Notes under the pieces: generated by a model
The model's database searches: none
The model's input: the letters and a program-made list of their open reading frames with translations, nothing else
Told to the model about the DNA's origin: nothing
Source: Quercus robur
Lineage: Eukaryota > Streptophyta > Magnoliopsida > Fagales > Fagaceae
Assembly: GCF_932294415.1 (NCBI RefSeq)
Contig: NC_065536.1
Location: forward strand, 8,182,474 to 8,246,473
Length of the DNA stretch: 64,000 nucleotides
Direction: 5' to 3'
In this document: positions 26,295 through 39,443 of the stretch, piece by piece
Position numbering within the stretch: the stretch's first letter is position 1
Layout of the letters: each line of letters starts with the position of its first letter
Translations under genes and position numbers: made by a program

Positions 26295-26449
26295 GATTGG
26301 TTTGCTATGTGGGTTTTGTTTTGTGGACTTTAGGATTTGGTCTATAGGCTCAAGTTTTCTCTACTTGAGTTGGGCTGGGCTTGGCCGTTGTAACTTGTAA
26401 ACCTGTTTCTGATTTGTAGTATCCAGTTAGATCCAATCCAAGCATGTCT

Positions 26450-26995
26450 AGCTTTGTGCTGGTATCTTTATATGTGTCACTTTTACACATGTAACGACAC
26501 TCACGTGGGAATGGGCTTAACCTCTTTCTATTTCAAACCTGTTTTAACTTGTACCCAATTGGGTTGAATCTAATATCATATGATTTGATTCATTTGTTTG
26601 TTATGTTTAGATTTGAGCTAACATTTGGAACATGTAATGACATTCACATATAAATGGACTTAACTTATTTTTGATTTGTACCTATATTAACTTGTAACCA
26701 TTTATGCCGTCCAATATGAAATGAATCCATCTAATTTGACCCACATCAGGTTTAGACGTGGATTTGTATTTAGCTTTGAGCTAATATTTGGAGTTACTAT
26801 TATCCATATAACAACACTCACATATAAAAGGGCTTAACCTATTTCTGATTCATGTTCATATTAACCTGTACCCATTTAGGTCCAATATGAAACAAAAATA
26901 TCTAATTTGACCCGTGTCAATTCTAGCTTTGGGCTAGTATTTGGTGTCATTGTAATACATGTATCGACACTCATATAGGAGTAGGCATGTGTAAC
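26450..26995. repeat. Diverged tandem repeat, unit about 160 bp, just over three copies
   Basis: Successive units share, in order, a GAGCTAATATTTGG-like start, ACACTCACATATAA, GGGCTTAACCTATTTCTGAT, ATTAACTTGTACCCATTT and TCTAATTTGACCC. Units begin near 26455, 26610, 26778 and 26931; the last is partial. The array lies directly upstream of the RPL22 promoter and has no coding capacity. Confidence 0.7.
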
Positions 26996-27312
26996 TGTGA
27001 CATAAAATTTGGTTTATTGATCCACTTTTATGTAGCCCCCTTAATTGGGTTTTTTGTCTTTTAAACAAATTATAGAAATATATTTTTTATCTTTAAATTT
27101 TGGTTCTACTTCTATTTTCAACTTACACTTCCCTCTCTTCTGTTTTTGTTTTAAATTTTTCAAAAATGAAATTATAATTTTTTTTTTAAGTTAGGGATAA
27201 AAATTGGACTTGATCGAATTTCAACAACGAAAAATGTATTTCAACCAAATTTTTTTTTTTTTAACGTTGAAATTTTCAAGATACTATTTTGAATCTTTGA
27301 TGTTTGTTAAAA

Positions 27313-27343
<31 letters not shown>

Positions 27344-28625
27344 TTTTTTAAGTAAAGCTATGAAAAATACATCGAAATTTTGTCTATAATTCTTTAAACT
27401 TTTGTGTTAAAAAAGAAGGAGGTTTTTTTTTTTTTTTTTTTTGGAGGAAGAAAACAAAAGGAGGTGTTTTCATAACATAATCAAATTAGTCTTAACCTGT
27501 GCTAAATGTGATTGTGATATTATAAATTTGAGATACGTACCAATAAGTTATAATGTCACAATCACATTTAAAATATGAACTAATAATTGTTAAATTTATA
27601 TGATTTTTAGTTGGAATGGAATTATGGAAGCACAAATATTATGTTAGACCCAAAATAGTATTGAAAATTTATTAAAATTGGTAATATGTAAGTCGCAAAA
27701 TAATGGATTTATGTTCATTTAATTTCTTTTGGTTAATCAAAATGATGGATCCAACATATTAATTGGATTTTTAAAATTAAAATTAAAATAATAAAAAAAA
27801 GTTCAAACTACATTATCAAGATTGAGACTTATTAAATTGTGAAACTATTGTGCTTCTATTCCAACTAATTTTGATCCACATGTACTAAAGTACTCTTCTT
27901 GAGGTTTATTTGAAATATATGCTTATGAATCTCATCTTCTCCTGTCGTAAAATTTTCCTTACCGAGAAAATAAACACCATAGAATGATAATTCTCTTTTT
28001 CATCCCCTCTTTTGGGAGAATGTACATTAGTTATGGTTTATGAAAGTAGCCAATTATATGGTGAACATATTTTGGTCACCCTCTAGGCCTTTATTGTCTG
28101 TGTTATTGAACTGACCAAAATCCAAAATTTCTTTTAGCTTCCAATTGAATAAACCCCAGAATCCAAGTAAAACTTAAAGCAGAATATGTTAGATTCTAGG
28201 TAGGACCATATCCGAGCACTCTCTCCAAAATTCCCCATTAAGATTGGTAGTTGATAATGATCCTTGACAAAATGGGTGGACAAGGTAACATAACAAAAAA
28301 AGATTTAACAGTCATTTCTGAATCCAGTACAAATGAACATCAGATTCTAGCAAATACAACACATTATGAACTGTGTATAAAGAATTGAATTTTTTTTTTT
28401 TTGATTGTTTGAATTTGATGCCAAATTTACCTCTCTGTGAGATTACTGCAAACTACCATAATTGCATATTAGAACACTGTGGTACGAAACACCTCATACA
28501 ATTGCCAAAAACAATATCCTGGGAAGGAGACATAACACAGTGTTTCCCATACAAATATTTTTATTTATCCTCCATCTGTATATTCCTAGCAGATTGTACT
28601 CAATCCAGTTAGCTGGAAACTTCGC
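26996..28625. other. AT-rich intergenic stretch, no gene seen
   Basis: Contains an AT microsatellite near 27310-27345 and a long T tract near 27423-27443. The last few hundred bases should include the 3'UTR of the HIG1-type gene. No coding region is supported. Confidence 0.45.
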
Positions 28626-31148
28626 TTAATCCTTGTGTGCGTAAGTATCAATTGGAAGGAACTTAGAGTATCGATCATCCTTCGGTTCCCCTCCCGCACC
28701 CGCCTTTGCCTTGCGATCATAGAATTCAACTACTGCAGCACCAGCTAGTGCAGCCAGCGTAAGCGCCTGAGCATGCAACCTGAAATTAAATTGAGAAGAG
28801 AAGAAAAGTCAGCCAAAAGACCTGCATTGGAACATATGAAGGGGAGAATAGAACTAGGTAAAAAACAAATTATTCTAGAAAATCCAAGATATATGACATG
28901 GAAGAAAAACAAATATTTAAAAGCATTTTAAATGCACATTTGAATTCAGTAGGTCTGGCAATGGGCATTTGATGGTTCAATACCTAAAAAATCACAGCAA
29001 GAGATTCTTTAACATAAGGAACATGAGAGACAAAAAAAGTGTAGATTTCATTACAAAATCAAAACTTAGTAAGTTTATAAAACTACTAGTAACACTAACT
29101 TGTATGAGCTACATTTGAGACCTATCTTGGCATTACAAAGCTCTTTCACAGTTTCAAGTGAAAGCCAGATGATATATTAATGCAAGAAAACATTAAAAGG
29201 ATGATATTTTCATTAAATTGTATTTATCTATTATGGTATTTTACATGAGTAAGCTTATGATGTTAAAATACCACTTATAATTCAAATGGAGGGATTTCTA
29301 GTGCCTAGATAGGTCTCATGTGTACTTTATGTGGTTTTTTGTTACTTTGAGTAAACATAGTATTTCTAAGGATTCAAAATATAAAATTATGGAGTAGGCA
29401 TTGATGTAATTAAACTTCATGGCCAATTTTTTAAAGATGAAACCAATATCAAACTCTGGAGTTTACCATGTAATTACCAAAATAAATATATGGTAAAATA
29501 GTTCTTTCCATTCAATTTAAAATCCTATTAACAAATTAACATTTGCTTCACAGCATATGGCCTCAATATGAATGGTAAGCCAAATGATTGAAATGTTCCA
29601 TCACATTAATGGTTGAATTTAAAGAACATAGTAGTGGCCAGCTAAATGATTTTTTTTTTTTTAAGAAATAATATTATTAAGAGAAGAAAAAGAAAGAGAA
29701 CATTTAAGTATACAGGACATGGACAGATGGTTCCCTTCATCATTACAATCTAAAATCTAGACTATCTAAGAAGCTTTTCATTTCAGATTATCGCATTTTG
29801 AACCAAAAGCTTTCCAAAATTTTAGCATCCAAACCATATTGGTTTTACCCTAACTGTCACTAATTTGATTTGAATTACGACAACAACCAACCCTTAGTCC
29901 CAAAATTTTGAGGTTGGCTATGGATCCTCAACAAACTAATTTGATTTGATTTATTTGTTGAAGAAAAAAGGTTGCACTAGTTTGATTCAATCCCTCTTAC
30001 CAAATATGCATTAGGGATTGGTTTACAGCATCAAATACGGCACAAAAGCAACAGGTTCTAAGAAATGGCCTCAACTGTATTGAATACCATAACAGGACTT
30101 GAATCAACTACACATGATTAAAGTAGGCCTGTTTTCAATTGAAACAACAGCTGCAAACACACACAACACTTAAATTCACCTGGTCTTTCCTTCAAGCCTC
30201 ATCACTATATTGGAAAACATCCATAAACAAATGCAACCTAAATTTCACAAGTGTCTCTCACATCCAGAAACAAATGCACAGGCAATACTGTAAACCTAAA
30301 CTTCACAAGTCTCTTTATAAATCAAATTTCACAAGTTTCTCATTATTCTTGTTGAGAAATCCAGAGGAAAGTAAAAGAATATATAGATTTAAAACCCAGT
30401 ACTTTTCAATTGTTTTCAACCCAACCAAGTATTCTACAATTATTTCTCCAAGGTAATTTATCTTTTCCCTAAAGAGTACACAATAGAAAAAGTAAAAAAG
30501 CTTCAATTTATTCCTCAAACTTCCTCACCAGCCAAGCAAAAAGAACTTTTTTCTATAATTTTTTTTTGATAAGTTACTTTTTCTATAATCAAATCACAAA
30601 TTCATCAAACTAGACATATCCTAGTTACCAAAAAAAAAATATATATATATATATATATAATCAAACATAAAACTTCAAACAACTATGTCAGAAAAATCAA
30701 AGAATCTGATATATAAATGAGCAACAAAAACTTACCTAGCGTGAATGATCTTGACACTGGTTTTCATTGTAGGTTGAGACCAATTGTAGGCAATCGAACC
30801 CGTAATTCCACTAAGCCATAGACAACCTTTTTTCCAATATAGACATATAAGAAAAGCAATCAAAAACCCAGAAAAATATTTCAACAAACTAAAGCCAAAG
30901 AACCCCTTTTTTTTTCCAGTATCAAACACATCCAATAATAAAACCCAGAACCCAAAAAAAAAAAAAAAAAGAAGATTTTATGCTTCAGGATCGAAGAGAT
31001 ATGAATCTTAAACAAAAACCCAGATGAGAAAACATGCAAATAAATTTAAAAAGCAGTTAAAACATGAAGAAAATTTACCAACAGTTCGAAGCTTGTGGTC
31101 CACAACCCATTCCCTTAAAGATTCAAGCTTGGTCTTGGATTCTGCCAT
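28626..31148 (-). CDS. HIG1-domain (hypoxia-responsive family) small mitochondrial protein
   Basis: Three exons (31079-31148, 30736-30826, 28626-28779) join in phase to give 104 residues. The protein reads MAESKTKLESLREWVVDHK, then CLWLSGITGSIAYNW, a short basic stretch ending IHARLHAQA, a second hydrophobic segment LTLAALAGAAVVEFY, and a charged tail. Two membrane segments split by a basic loop are the HIG_1_N pattern. The relatives are plant hypoxia-responsive/HIG1 proteins of the inner mitochondrial membrane, linked to respiratory supercomplexes. The leader is GA-rich and a TATA-like TATTTATATTA lies upstream (complement of about 31290-31300). Intron 2 is about 1.96 kb. Confidence 0.88.
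29640..29790 (-). mobile_element. Possible 3' end of a truncated LINE in an intron
   Basis: T's at about 29650-29662 precede a complement reading TCCTGTATACTTAAATG, then AATAATATTATTTCTTAAAA, which resembles the 3' tails of plant LINEs. No coding part or target duplication was found, so this is tentative. Confidence 0.28.
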
Positions 31149-32217
31149 TGCACAGAGAAAGATTGAAACTTGAATTCAGAGAGAGAGAGAGAGAAAGGCA
31201 ATGGTCTGGTTTTCCAGCAATTTCCAATTTATACGTGAGAAAGAGAGGAAAAAGCGAAATTGTTAACAAAGCGGTGTTGAAATTGTGGTAATATAAATAC
31301 CATGTGCTAGATTCTAGCCTATTTAATATCAACCAATCACTTCATGACACCTGGAATGACAGAAAGCTTGACTACACCTCCACTTCATCAACCTGAATAT
31401 TTAAATATTTTCATTAATTTATTTTAAGAAAACTACATTTTAAAAATAAACCTCGTATTTTAAAATGTAAATTATGTAATAATTTTTTTTTTTTTTAAAG
31501 TAACAAATTATATCTTGACAGTTAAAATAGGTCATGAATTATTAAATCTCATTTAAAATTTCAAAGGTTAATTTGTTAGTGCTTTTAAATTATTAGAAAT
31601 TTTTCTGTTACTTTTGAAATTTTTTTTTTTTGAAATTATAATGTTTAAATCAATTATTTTTAAACTACTTTGTTTAGTTTGTTGCCTCACATAAATTATA
31701 AATTTAAAATGCAGTTTTCCCAATTTGTTTCAATCTTATTCATATTCATGTTACAAAGTTTATAGGGCAATTTTTTTTTTTGGAGAAAAATTTATAGGGC
31801 AAATTTGTCATAAAGTTCAAATTTTTGGAGAAGTAGCATCCTAAATAGCTAATCTCGTATGTTTGGCATGTGATTCATATTTAAAGTAAGTAGGTAGGAG
31901 CTAAGGAAATGCAAAAAAAAAAAAAAAAAATTAGTGTGGAGTACAAGGAAGAAACACCCAAAATGTATAAGTTGAAAAGGAAGTTTTTTTTTTTTTTTTT
32001 TTTTTTTTTTGAGAAACTAAAAGGAGTTGTTGTATAGCAACATTTTTACAATAATTGAAGTGTCAATCAATTATAGGTCAAAATTATATTAAATAATATA
32101 ACAAAATATTATATTAGAAGCCACCACAACTAAAAATAAGAATGTTATGAAAATATTGTGACATTTTGTTATGTTCCTAAACTTTGAACTCTAGGGTTCA
32201 ACTTCTTTGATACTCAC
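31149..32217. other. Promoter side of the HIG1-type gene and AT-rich intergenic DNA
   Basis: A GA microsatellite in the leader (about 31180-31195) and TATA-like sequence near 31290 belong to the neighbouring gene. Beyond them the DNA is AT-rich with long T and A tracts (31912-31931, 31985-32010) and no gene. Confidence 0.45.
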
Positions 32218-32745
32218 TGATGGTGTCTAAAAATAACCAACTCCTTATTCGTCCATAGAGGTCGTCCATAGAAGGGATAAGAGACTAGCCACTCGTCCTT
32301 AGTCCACAAAGGATACAATGACTAGCTGCTTGTCCTTCGTCCATAGAGATCTCCGGACGAGATCTCCTACTGATGAACAACCTCCCGTCCAGCATTGCTT
32401 AGGACGAGCCTGACAACAGTTCTGATATGAAAAGATAACTGCTATAGCGGTTATGATGTTATACTCTCCGGACTCCGTGAAAATAGGGGAAGTTATCCAA
32501 CGGGTAACCGTTTCCTAAACCTATAAAAGGGCACGAATCTCCGACAAAAAAAGGGTGAAGGACTTCCAGACACCATCTCTTTAAGTTGAAAATTCTTTGT
32601 TTCAAAAGAAAATGCTAACTTTACCATCGGAGGGTTTGTGGCCAGTCAACCCCGGTCTCTTCTGATCTCTTGTTTCTTATCTTTCAGACCCTCAACATCA
32701 TCACTATCCATGCTGTTCAATTCACTGATTCCTTGATCATTATCA
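32218..32745 (+). mobile_element. Solo LTR (family 2)
   Basis: A 528-bp sequence beginning TGATGGTGTC and ending CATTATCA is flanked by a perfect 5-bp duplication CTCAC (32213-32217 and 32746-32750). It contains a TATA-like CCTATAAAAGG (about 32519) and repeated CGTCC motifs. No internal domain adjoins it. It is not similar to the LTR at 7133. Confidence 0.85.
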
Positions 32746-32750
32746 CTCAC

Positions 32751-33591
32751 CAAAAAAAAAAGAGGAAAAAAAACACTCTAGGTTGATTTGGTTTTCTTAT
32801 AGAATATAAATTAATGGAAATATTAAAAATTGCATTGTTAAATATGATTACAAGAACTTTTTTTAGATAATTGTTTATGAAAATATAATATTTTTTATTA
32901 GCCTTTTGTCATTTAATAATATATTTGATGTTCAAAATTTATTTACATCAAAAACCAATTAATATCTTAACCTGATGATAAAAAATATTCATTATCATAA
33001 ATTTACGATAGGTTAAAATTTTATTGTATATATGAAAAAGTATATAAAAAATGAAATGAATATGATACTTTTTTGTTTTTACATCCAATCTTACTACTCA
33101 ATAAAAAACATTATTTTTTTTCTAAAAAATAAAATAAAATAGGATACGTTGAGACTTATTATTACATAAGAAAATTGAATTAAAAATATTTAAAAGTGAT
33201 ATTGAAGCAGGATTACATCAAAATACTATTTTTCGAAATTATTTTTATTTTTGATTTAAAAGGAATAGAATTATTTTAAAAATTAATGGTTGGTAAATTT
33301 TCTCTTTTTGTGAGCATTGAAGTTTTCATGGTGGCTTGGTGTGTGGGTCCAAAGTCAAACTCAGCAGTCTGTGTTGCGTTTTGTTTGTCCACGTGAAAGG
33401 TAGCAATCGTAACAAAGGGTTTTTGAATAGCCAGTTGAGATTCGGCCCTGGCCCAATTTTTAGGGTCGGGGTCGGGGTTGGGGTTAGCAATTGAACGACT
33501 CCTCGTCCTCGTTGAACGCCAACCTTCTCTTTTTTTGAAAAGCTTGCAAGGTCAACCTTGTAAACAACGAAGAGTCTAATGGTTTATTTTA
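32751..33591. other. AT-rich intergenic stretch, no gene seen
   Basis: No coding support. A locally GC-richer patch at about 33350-33540 contains repeated GGGTCGGGG motifs and a CCACGTG G-box-like hexamer, but no gene could be attached to it. Confidence 0.4.
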
Positions 33592-33780
33592 AATTTGCTT
33601 ATTTTGCTAAAATTAAATTTTTTTTACTGAAAGTATTGTAAAAAAAAAGGTAGAAATTAGTTGAAATAATAATGGAACTCATGAATAGTACCAAAAAGTG
33701 TAATGAGACCCATGAATAGTAGCAAAAATAAACTGAATAATAAAATAAACTGGCTTTTTAATTTAGAGTCAAACGCACAC
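33592..33780. mobile_element. MITE-like repeat, family X
   Basis: The order of motifs TTTGCTAAAA, CTGAAAGTATTGTA, GAGACCCATGAATAGTAGC and AAATAAACTG matches two further copies at about 42150-42510. Ends are approximate and no target duplication was fixed. Confidence 0.5.
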
Positions 33781-33995
33781 TAAGAGCATTTATATCAACC
33801 TCGGTGGGTTTTAGCCAAATTTAGTTTTAGAAACTTACTTTTATTGGTTGAACTAATTTACAATTCATAAACCATTATAAAAAATGCTAACGAATACCCT
33901 TAATGCATTGAGCAATCATTCTTCTTCTTCTTCTTTTGGTTTTATGAAAAAAAAAAAAAAAAAAACAACAACAACGACAACTACAACAACAATTA

Positions 33996-34123
33996 GGGTC
34001 TGTTTGGTGAGTGAGTTTAAACTCACATTTTCATATTTTAAACAACATTACATACTTTTTCACCCACACGTATTTCAAAAAACTACAAAGAACAATTCTC
34101 AAACTACTCTACCAAACACTCCC
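33996..34123. mobile_element. Short Tourist-like MITE, family Y
   Basis: The ends GGGTCTGTTTGGT and (inverted) GGGAGTGTTTGGT are flanked by TTA on both sides (33993-33995 and 34124-34126), as in PIF/Harbinger Tourist elements. A closely similar copy in the opposite orientation lies in an SF3A2 intron at 44165-44304. Confidence 0.8.
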
Positions 34124-34126
34124 TTA

Positions 34127-34225
34127 ATGTTTTGACAACTTTTTTCATTTCTCATAAAAGTAGTGTCAAAACTTTCATAAAATTGATTGTTAACCAATGT
34201 CTTAAGGGGACTCATTAGCATGACT
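34127..34225. mobile_element. Half of a MITE related to 11588-11770
   Basis: The stretch with TTTTGACAACTTTTTTCATTT, AGTGTCAAAACTTTC and GTTAACCAATGTCTTA matches the right half of the MITE at 11588-11770. The left half is missing, with the Tourist element immediately upstream. Confidence 0.6.
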
Positions 34226-34740
34226 CTTTCACATTTTCTCTTAAATCACCACCACCACCGAATATCCATAATCACCTAAACACAACCATAACAAAATAAA
34301 AAACCAACCCAACCAAATTTGACCAAATCAAAAAATATCAAATCCGATAAACCCAAATCCAAATCAAATCAAATTCGATATGTAATCTCTAATATGTAAG
34401 CTCCAAGTTGTGGCCATCACAAGCTCCACCTATATTTCCACTGTGAATAAACTGAAAACCATCATGAGTAACCCATATCAAACTGTAAAGAGAAAGTGTG
34501 AGAACTACAAACCATATGGAAGCTCCACCACTAGACCACCACACCAATCTATATGGACTAGTTGAGAGAAAGAGGCAAAGACAAGTGGTGAGAGAGGCAC
34601 AATTAGATTGAGGCTAGAGAGAGAAGGAGAGTTGAGGTCAGAGAGAGAGAGAGCGAGAGAGAGAGAGGCGTAAGGTGTGAATAAAATAAGTTTTTAATTT
34701 GGTGTGTTGAGTGAATAGTGCTCAATAGATGTTTCGAGCA

Positions 34741-35341
34741 TAGGGGTATACACGGGTCGAGAGGTTTTTTCAATATGGCCCATCATGGTTGGGTTGGAAA
34801 AAATTAAACCATCATAGGGGTCTAATCCAACATAACCCAACCGACTTGGGTTGGGTTGGACCATGGATTTGACTTTTTTTCTATTTTTAATTGAGTATTG
34901 GAACATCACCAACACAAAAATAAGAGTAAATTTATAACCTAATAAACCCAAGCATAGCACCAATCAAACACAAATTGTTTTATTAGTGATTTAAAGTCCA
35001 AACCAACACAAATAGTTTTATTTGATGCGTCTATCATATAAAAATTCTAAGTAATAGCACCACTATATATAAATTATCAAACAAAATGACATTTCATTTA
35101 GTTAGTAGGATATCAAATAGTTCTATGTTTACTCAGTTAATAAACAAAAGAATAAATAATAAAATTATATAATATATATTTTAAATATATAATAAATGCA
35201 GGTGGGTTAGGTCCTCAACCCACCATTTTAAAAAAAGACAATCCAACCCAACCCAACATCCCTTAAAAACTAGCCCAACCCAAAGGCTAGAGCTAGATCA
35301 AGCCAGTTTTGGCGGATTAGTAGGTTGGTTGCACACTTCTA
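34741..35341. mobile_element. Non-autonomous hAT-like element
   Basis: The ends are TAGGGGTATACACG and (inverted) TAGAAGTGTGCAAC, a common hAT terminal pattern. The adjoining 8-mers TTCGAGCA and ATTGAGCA match at six of eight positions, the hAT target length. The interior is rich in AACCCAACC and its complement near the two ends. There is no transposase. Confidence 0.6.
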
Positions 35342-35349
35342 ATTGAGCA

Positions 35350-36138
35350 CACTATTTATTGTTAAGTTTTTAGAACAAAAATATTAAGGCTGATCTATAG
35401 AGGTCTTGGGTGAATTTAGCTAATTTTCTAACTAAATGTTGTTTAAACTAGATTGGTGGAAATGCTCTATCAACTTAAACACCTATCTTTCATGTCAAAA
35501 ACCTTATCATTTTGTGATATTATTTGATTTTCTATGATATCCTTTTATTCTCTTGTATTACTAGGAGTAATCGAATTACTAATTTTGAATAATAGCAATC
35601 TTAATGGATTCCATATTTACAATTAATCAACTAATAAACTCCCTTGTCGTCAAATAAAGAACCTGAGAACTTGAGGTTTATTTTTACCTTACACAAAGGC
35701 AAATCACAAAAAAAAAAAAAAAAAAAAAAAAAAGGACAAAGTTTAGTTACAAAATTGGTAGTAGTTTTAGGCTACAACCTTACTTAATATCTTTTTATTG
35801 AAGGTAAATCTTGACAAATTTATCATTGGATTATTTCTTCTTCTTATATCCTCCATATTTGCAAAATTTTTAGAAAATTAAATATCAATAGCTATATCAT
35901 CAATAATTGTTCAAATTGTAAGTTTTTGTAGTTTAAAATTATGCATAAAATATAAGCTTATAGATCATATTGTAAATAATATATGATTGACACAAAATTT
36001 AACATATATATTAAGAAGGTAAAAAATATGCAATTCAACAGTTAGATTTTCAACATATATAATAATATTTATTTTATTGAATAAGATAGCCTTAGATTAT
36101 AACCAATTCTATAACTAAATTTTGTCCAAAAAGAAAAA
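35350..36138. other. AT-rich intergenic stretch, no gene seen
   Basis: Only AT-rich DNA with an A tract at about 35707-35733. No coding or repeat structure could be supported. Confidence 0.45.
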
Positions 36139-36622
36139 GAAAAAAAATACTAAGAAACCTCCTAAACTTTGAGGGAGTGGCTATTACACCACTCGAACTT
36201 TATTTTTAGCCAATTTGCTCTATAAACTCCACACATTTGCTAAATTGAAGCATCCGTTAGTCTACGGTTAAAAGAGACTAACGTTGACTGACTAGCATGT
36301 GCTCTTCAAGTCTCAGCCAATCTTTTCAATTGCTTTCTTGATGACCTCCTCAAAGCCTCTGTTGCTTACTTTTCTTTTTCTTTTTTCATTTATTAAGTAA
36401 TCCTCTGTTAACACAAAATACAAAAATTGAATCTTAAGAAACCCATAAACTTCCTTCACATTTTGACGAAGAAACAAAGAATATGAGTGTCAAAGCCTTT
36501 CAACATGTACACTTTCTTGAATTCCACAAATAGCGGTGGAATGGAACCCACAGTACAGATGGCAAGATCAGCAGCAAACGACGGCCTCTCTCTCAGTTAC
36601 TCTCTCTGACCGTTTGAAGCCT

Positions 36623-36655
<33 letters not shown>

Positions 36656-36677
36656 AGAAACCAGCTGGTGCTTTATA

Positions 36678-38188
36678 TTAGATGGACAGAAAACTTCTGT
36701 CAATTATTACAAGATTTTTTGCATTACAATGGATGTCTTCAATCCAAATCTGAGGATCATAAGAGAACTTAGCTAAATGGGCAAGCTTGTCAGCTACAGC
36801 ATTACCACTGCGTTTTATATGGGAAAAGGAGGCAGCTCGCATCTGCGAAGCTAGAGCTCGAACCTCATCGGTAATGTGACCAAAGGAGGCCCAGCTTGAG
36901 TCGGCAGTAGTAAGGTGCTTGAACACCACCTCGCAATCACCTTCAAACACCGCATCTTGCATTCCAAGCTCGCCAGCCAAAGTGACTGCTCTTCTCCACG
37001 CCATTGCTTCCACATCCTCCACTGAAGGAGGCAGAGGGACCTGTTCAGTAAGCGCCGCCATCACCAAGCCTTCATGGTTTCGAATAACCACTCCCAGTCC
37101 AGCACGGTTGATGTCTGGAAACAGAGCGCCATCACAGTTTGCTTTGAACTGCTGAGGCAGCGGTGGAAGCCAATGAGCCGGGTTCGCTTCGGTCGGAATG
37201 TGCAGAGGATGATCGGTGGCTGCCTGGAATTCTTGTAGTCGCTCCAAAGCATCCCGATGAATTTGATTTGTTGGCAACGTTGGGCTGCCCACTCTAGAGG
37301 CATTGCGGTTAAACCAAATGCTCCACGCAATGAAAGCCACTGATTCAGCAAGGTTGTGACTGTTACGCAGCATTACTCCCTCAAATAGGTCCCTGAAATT
37401 GACAAAGCTTTCGGACAAGAAACTTCTACACGGCTCCACTTCCCACCATAATTCCTTTAGCATTTGGCAACCCCATAGTGCATGCACTGTATCCTCAATC
37501 TCACTGCCACACCTCTCACAAATTGCATTTGGAATTGGGATTCGCCTGCTTAAATTCAGCTTTGTCGGCAGGGAATTGTTGCAAGCCCTCCAAATGAAGT
37601 GCTGAATCTTGCTCGGAACCTTCAATGACCATACCTTCTGCCAGAAATTTTTGTGAGCATTCCTATTTGAAGGACCCGTTGCAGCTGACTGCACCGTGTC
37701 ATTAAGAAGCTGATAAGCAGATTTTGTTGAGTAGATGCCATTTTTTGTGGCAGCCCAAATCAGTTTATCTTCAACACCAAAGTGGCTTAGAGGCAGACTG
37801 AGGATGGTGTTTGCTTCATGAGGGAGGAATTCATCTCTAACCCGATCTTCCAGCCAACATGAGTTGTTTTCATCAATGAGAGCACAAACCCGAGTGTTAT
37901 TTGGGAAGTTTTTTTGTGGAGATATGATGCAGCTTGAATGTTGGTTTGGGAGCCATTTATCCTTCCGAATGATAACCTGTCTTCCATTGCCAATTCTCCA
38001 ACGAGCCCCCAAACTCACAACCCGCCTAGCCTTCATGATACTTTGCCAGGCATAGGACCCATTTAGCTTCACTTCCTCATCCATAATTGAACAATTAGGG
38101 AAGAATCTAGGTTTAAACACTTTGTAAAAGAGTGAATCAGTGTTGTGAAGGAGCCTCCATACTTGTTTTCCCAACAATGCTAGATTAA
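36678..38188 (-). pseudogene. LINE B ORF2, C-terminal part: zinc finger and RNase H
   Basis: An open frame of about 500 codons begins at the inversion breakpoint (NLALLGKQVWRLL) and ends at the TAA 36678-36680. It carries the zf-RVT finger (WSLKVPSKIQHFIWRAC, then CERCG and HALWGC) and an RNase H domain with NCDGAL, VEDVEAMAW, FEGDCE and VADKLA, so the acidic residues appear intact. It is separated from its own N-terminal half by the inversion and so cannot be made as one protein. Confidence 0.9.
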
Positions 38189-38189
38189 C

Positions 38190-39443
38190 TCAATACTTGG
38201 TGATCACATAATGCTCTTTACTTTTGATAACAAATCTGATGTGGATCGGGTCCTTGCAAGTGAACCATGGAGTTTTGACAAACACTTGGTTGTCATGCAA
38301 AGGTACGAGCATGAAACATCCTTTGAAGAACTTCCTTTTAACCGAGCTAGTTTTTGGGTCCAATTGCATGGTATTCCATTACGCTACATGACAGCAGAAG
38401 TAGCAGTGAAGATTAGTTCCGTCATTGGAGACGTGGCCCAACCAATTGATCCAAAGGAATTAGACGGGGGGAAATTTTTACGCCTCAAGATCTCCATCGA
38501 CCTAACTCTACCATTGTGTCGAGGGCGCCTTATTTCGTTGGACAATGGTAAACAAACTTGGGTAAGCTTCAAGTATGAACGACTCCCAAATTTGTGTTAT
38601 TGGTGTGGGCGTCTTACACACGATGACAAGGATTGTGAGAATTGGATTAATAGCGAGGGTACTCTCTGCCCTGAGGAACGTCAATTTGGCCCTACTCTAC
38701 GTGCCCCTGCCTTTGTGCAGTCAAGGAATACTAGTGTGACTGTACCAGGGTTCTATACAGCACGGAAGAAGACTGAAGCAACCACTCAAAACAATGTGAA
38801 AACCTCCCCTGCCAAGCACGGCAGCGATCAGATGCCTCACGGTGGACGGAGTGATTCAGGCAAGGACGATCCAATAACTCAGGGAAGTCATGTAACGGAC
38901 TGCAACGGAAAAAAAGCTACAATTAATGAACATGGTGAAACGTTACCTGAAGTGCCGCCAGGGTTTAAACGTGCTGTCAATTGGGTCTTAAACTCTACAG
39001 GTGCTAATAATAAGGGTGTAAATGCAGGAACCGTTTGTGATAATCAACATGAAGACCTGGAGCCAGACGTTAATAATTTTGATGTGGAGGCGTCAACAGG
39101 GGATAACGAAAAGGTTGAGCAGGGAAAGAACCCTAGCATGCCACGTGACTCACTTATCTCAAACACTATCAGGTTTAGTGAACCACGTGACACACAAGAG
39201 GCAGATAGGGTTGAAGCATCTCACACTCCATATCGCAAACTTCCGTCGTGGACCCGTAGAACTCGTCCAGGTTCTTCAAGCCACGGCCAAAATTCCAATC
39301 CCATCTCAGGCAGCAAAAGAGAAGCAACACCATCATACAGAGAGGATGAACCAGCTAGCAAGCGTCAACAGTACTATCAGAATGAAACAGAGGAACTATT
39401 CGAAGTGGTGGAGGCTGGCAGCCAGCCCCGCCAACCACGATGA
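38190..39443 (+). pseudogene. LINE B ORF1, 5'-truncated: DUF4283 domain and CCHC knuckle
   Basis: The frame enters from the breakpoint in mid-domain (MLFTFDNKSDVDRVLASEPW) and continues through FWVQLHGIPLRYM to a zinc knuckle CYWCGRLTHDDKDC and a long charged tail, ending at TGA 39441-39443. Compared with LINE A, roughly the first 160 residues are missing. The stop overlaps the ORF2 start as ATGA. Confidence 0.9.

Noticed and set aside
36919-38055. Several plus-strand frames opposite the LINE B 3' part
   Set aside because: They overlap the coherent zf-RVT/RNase H frame in antisense and show no motifs.
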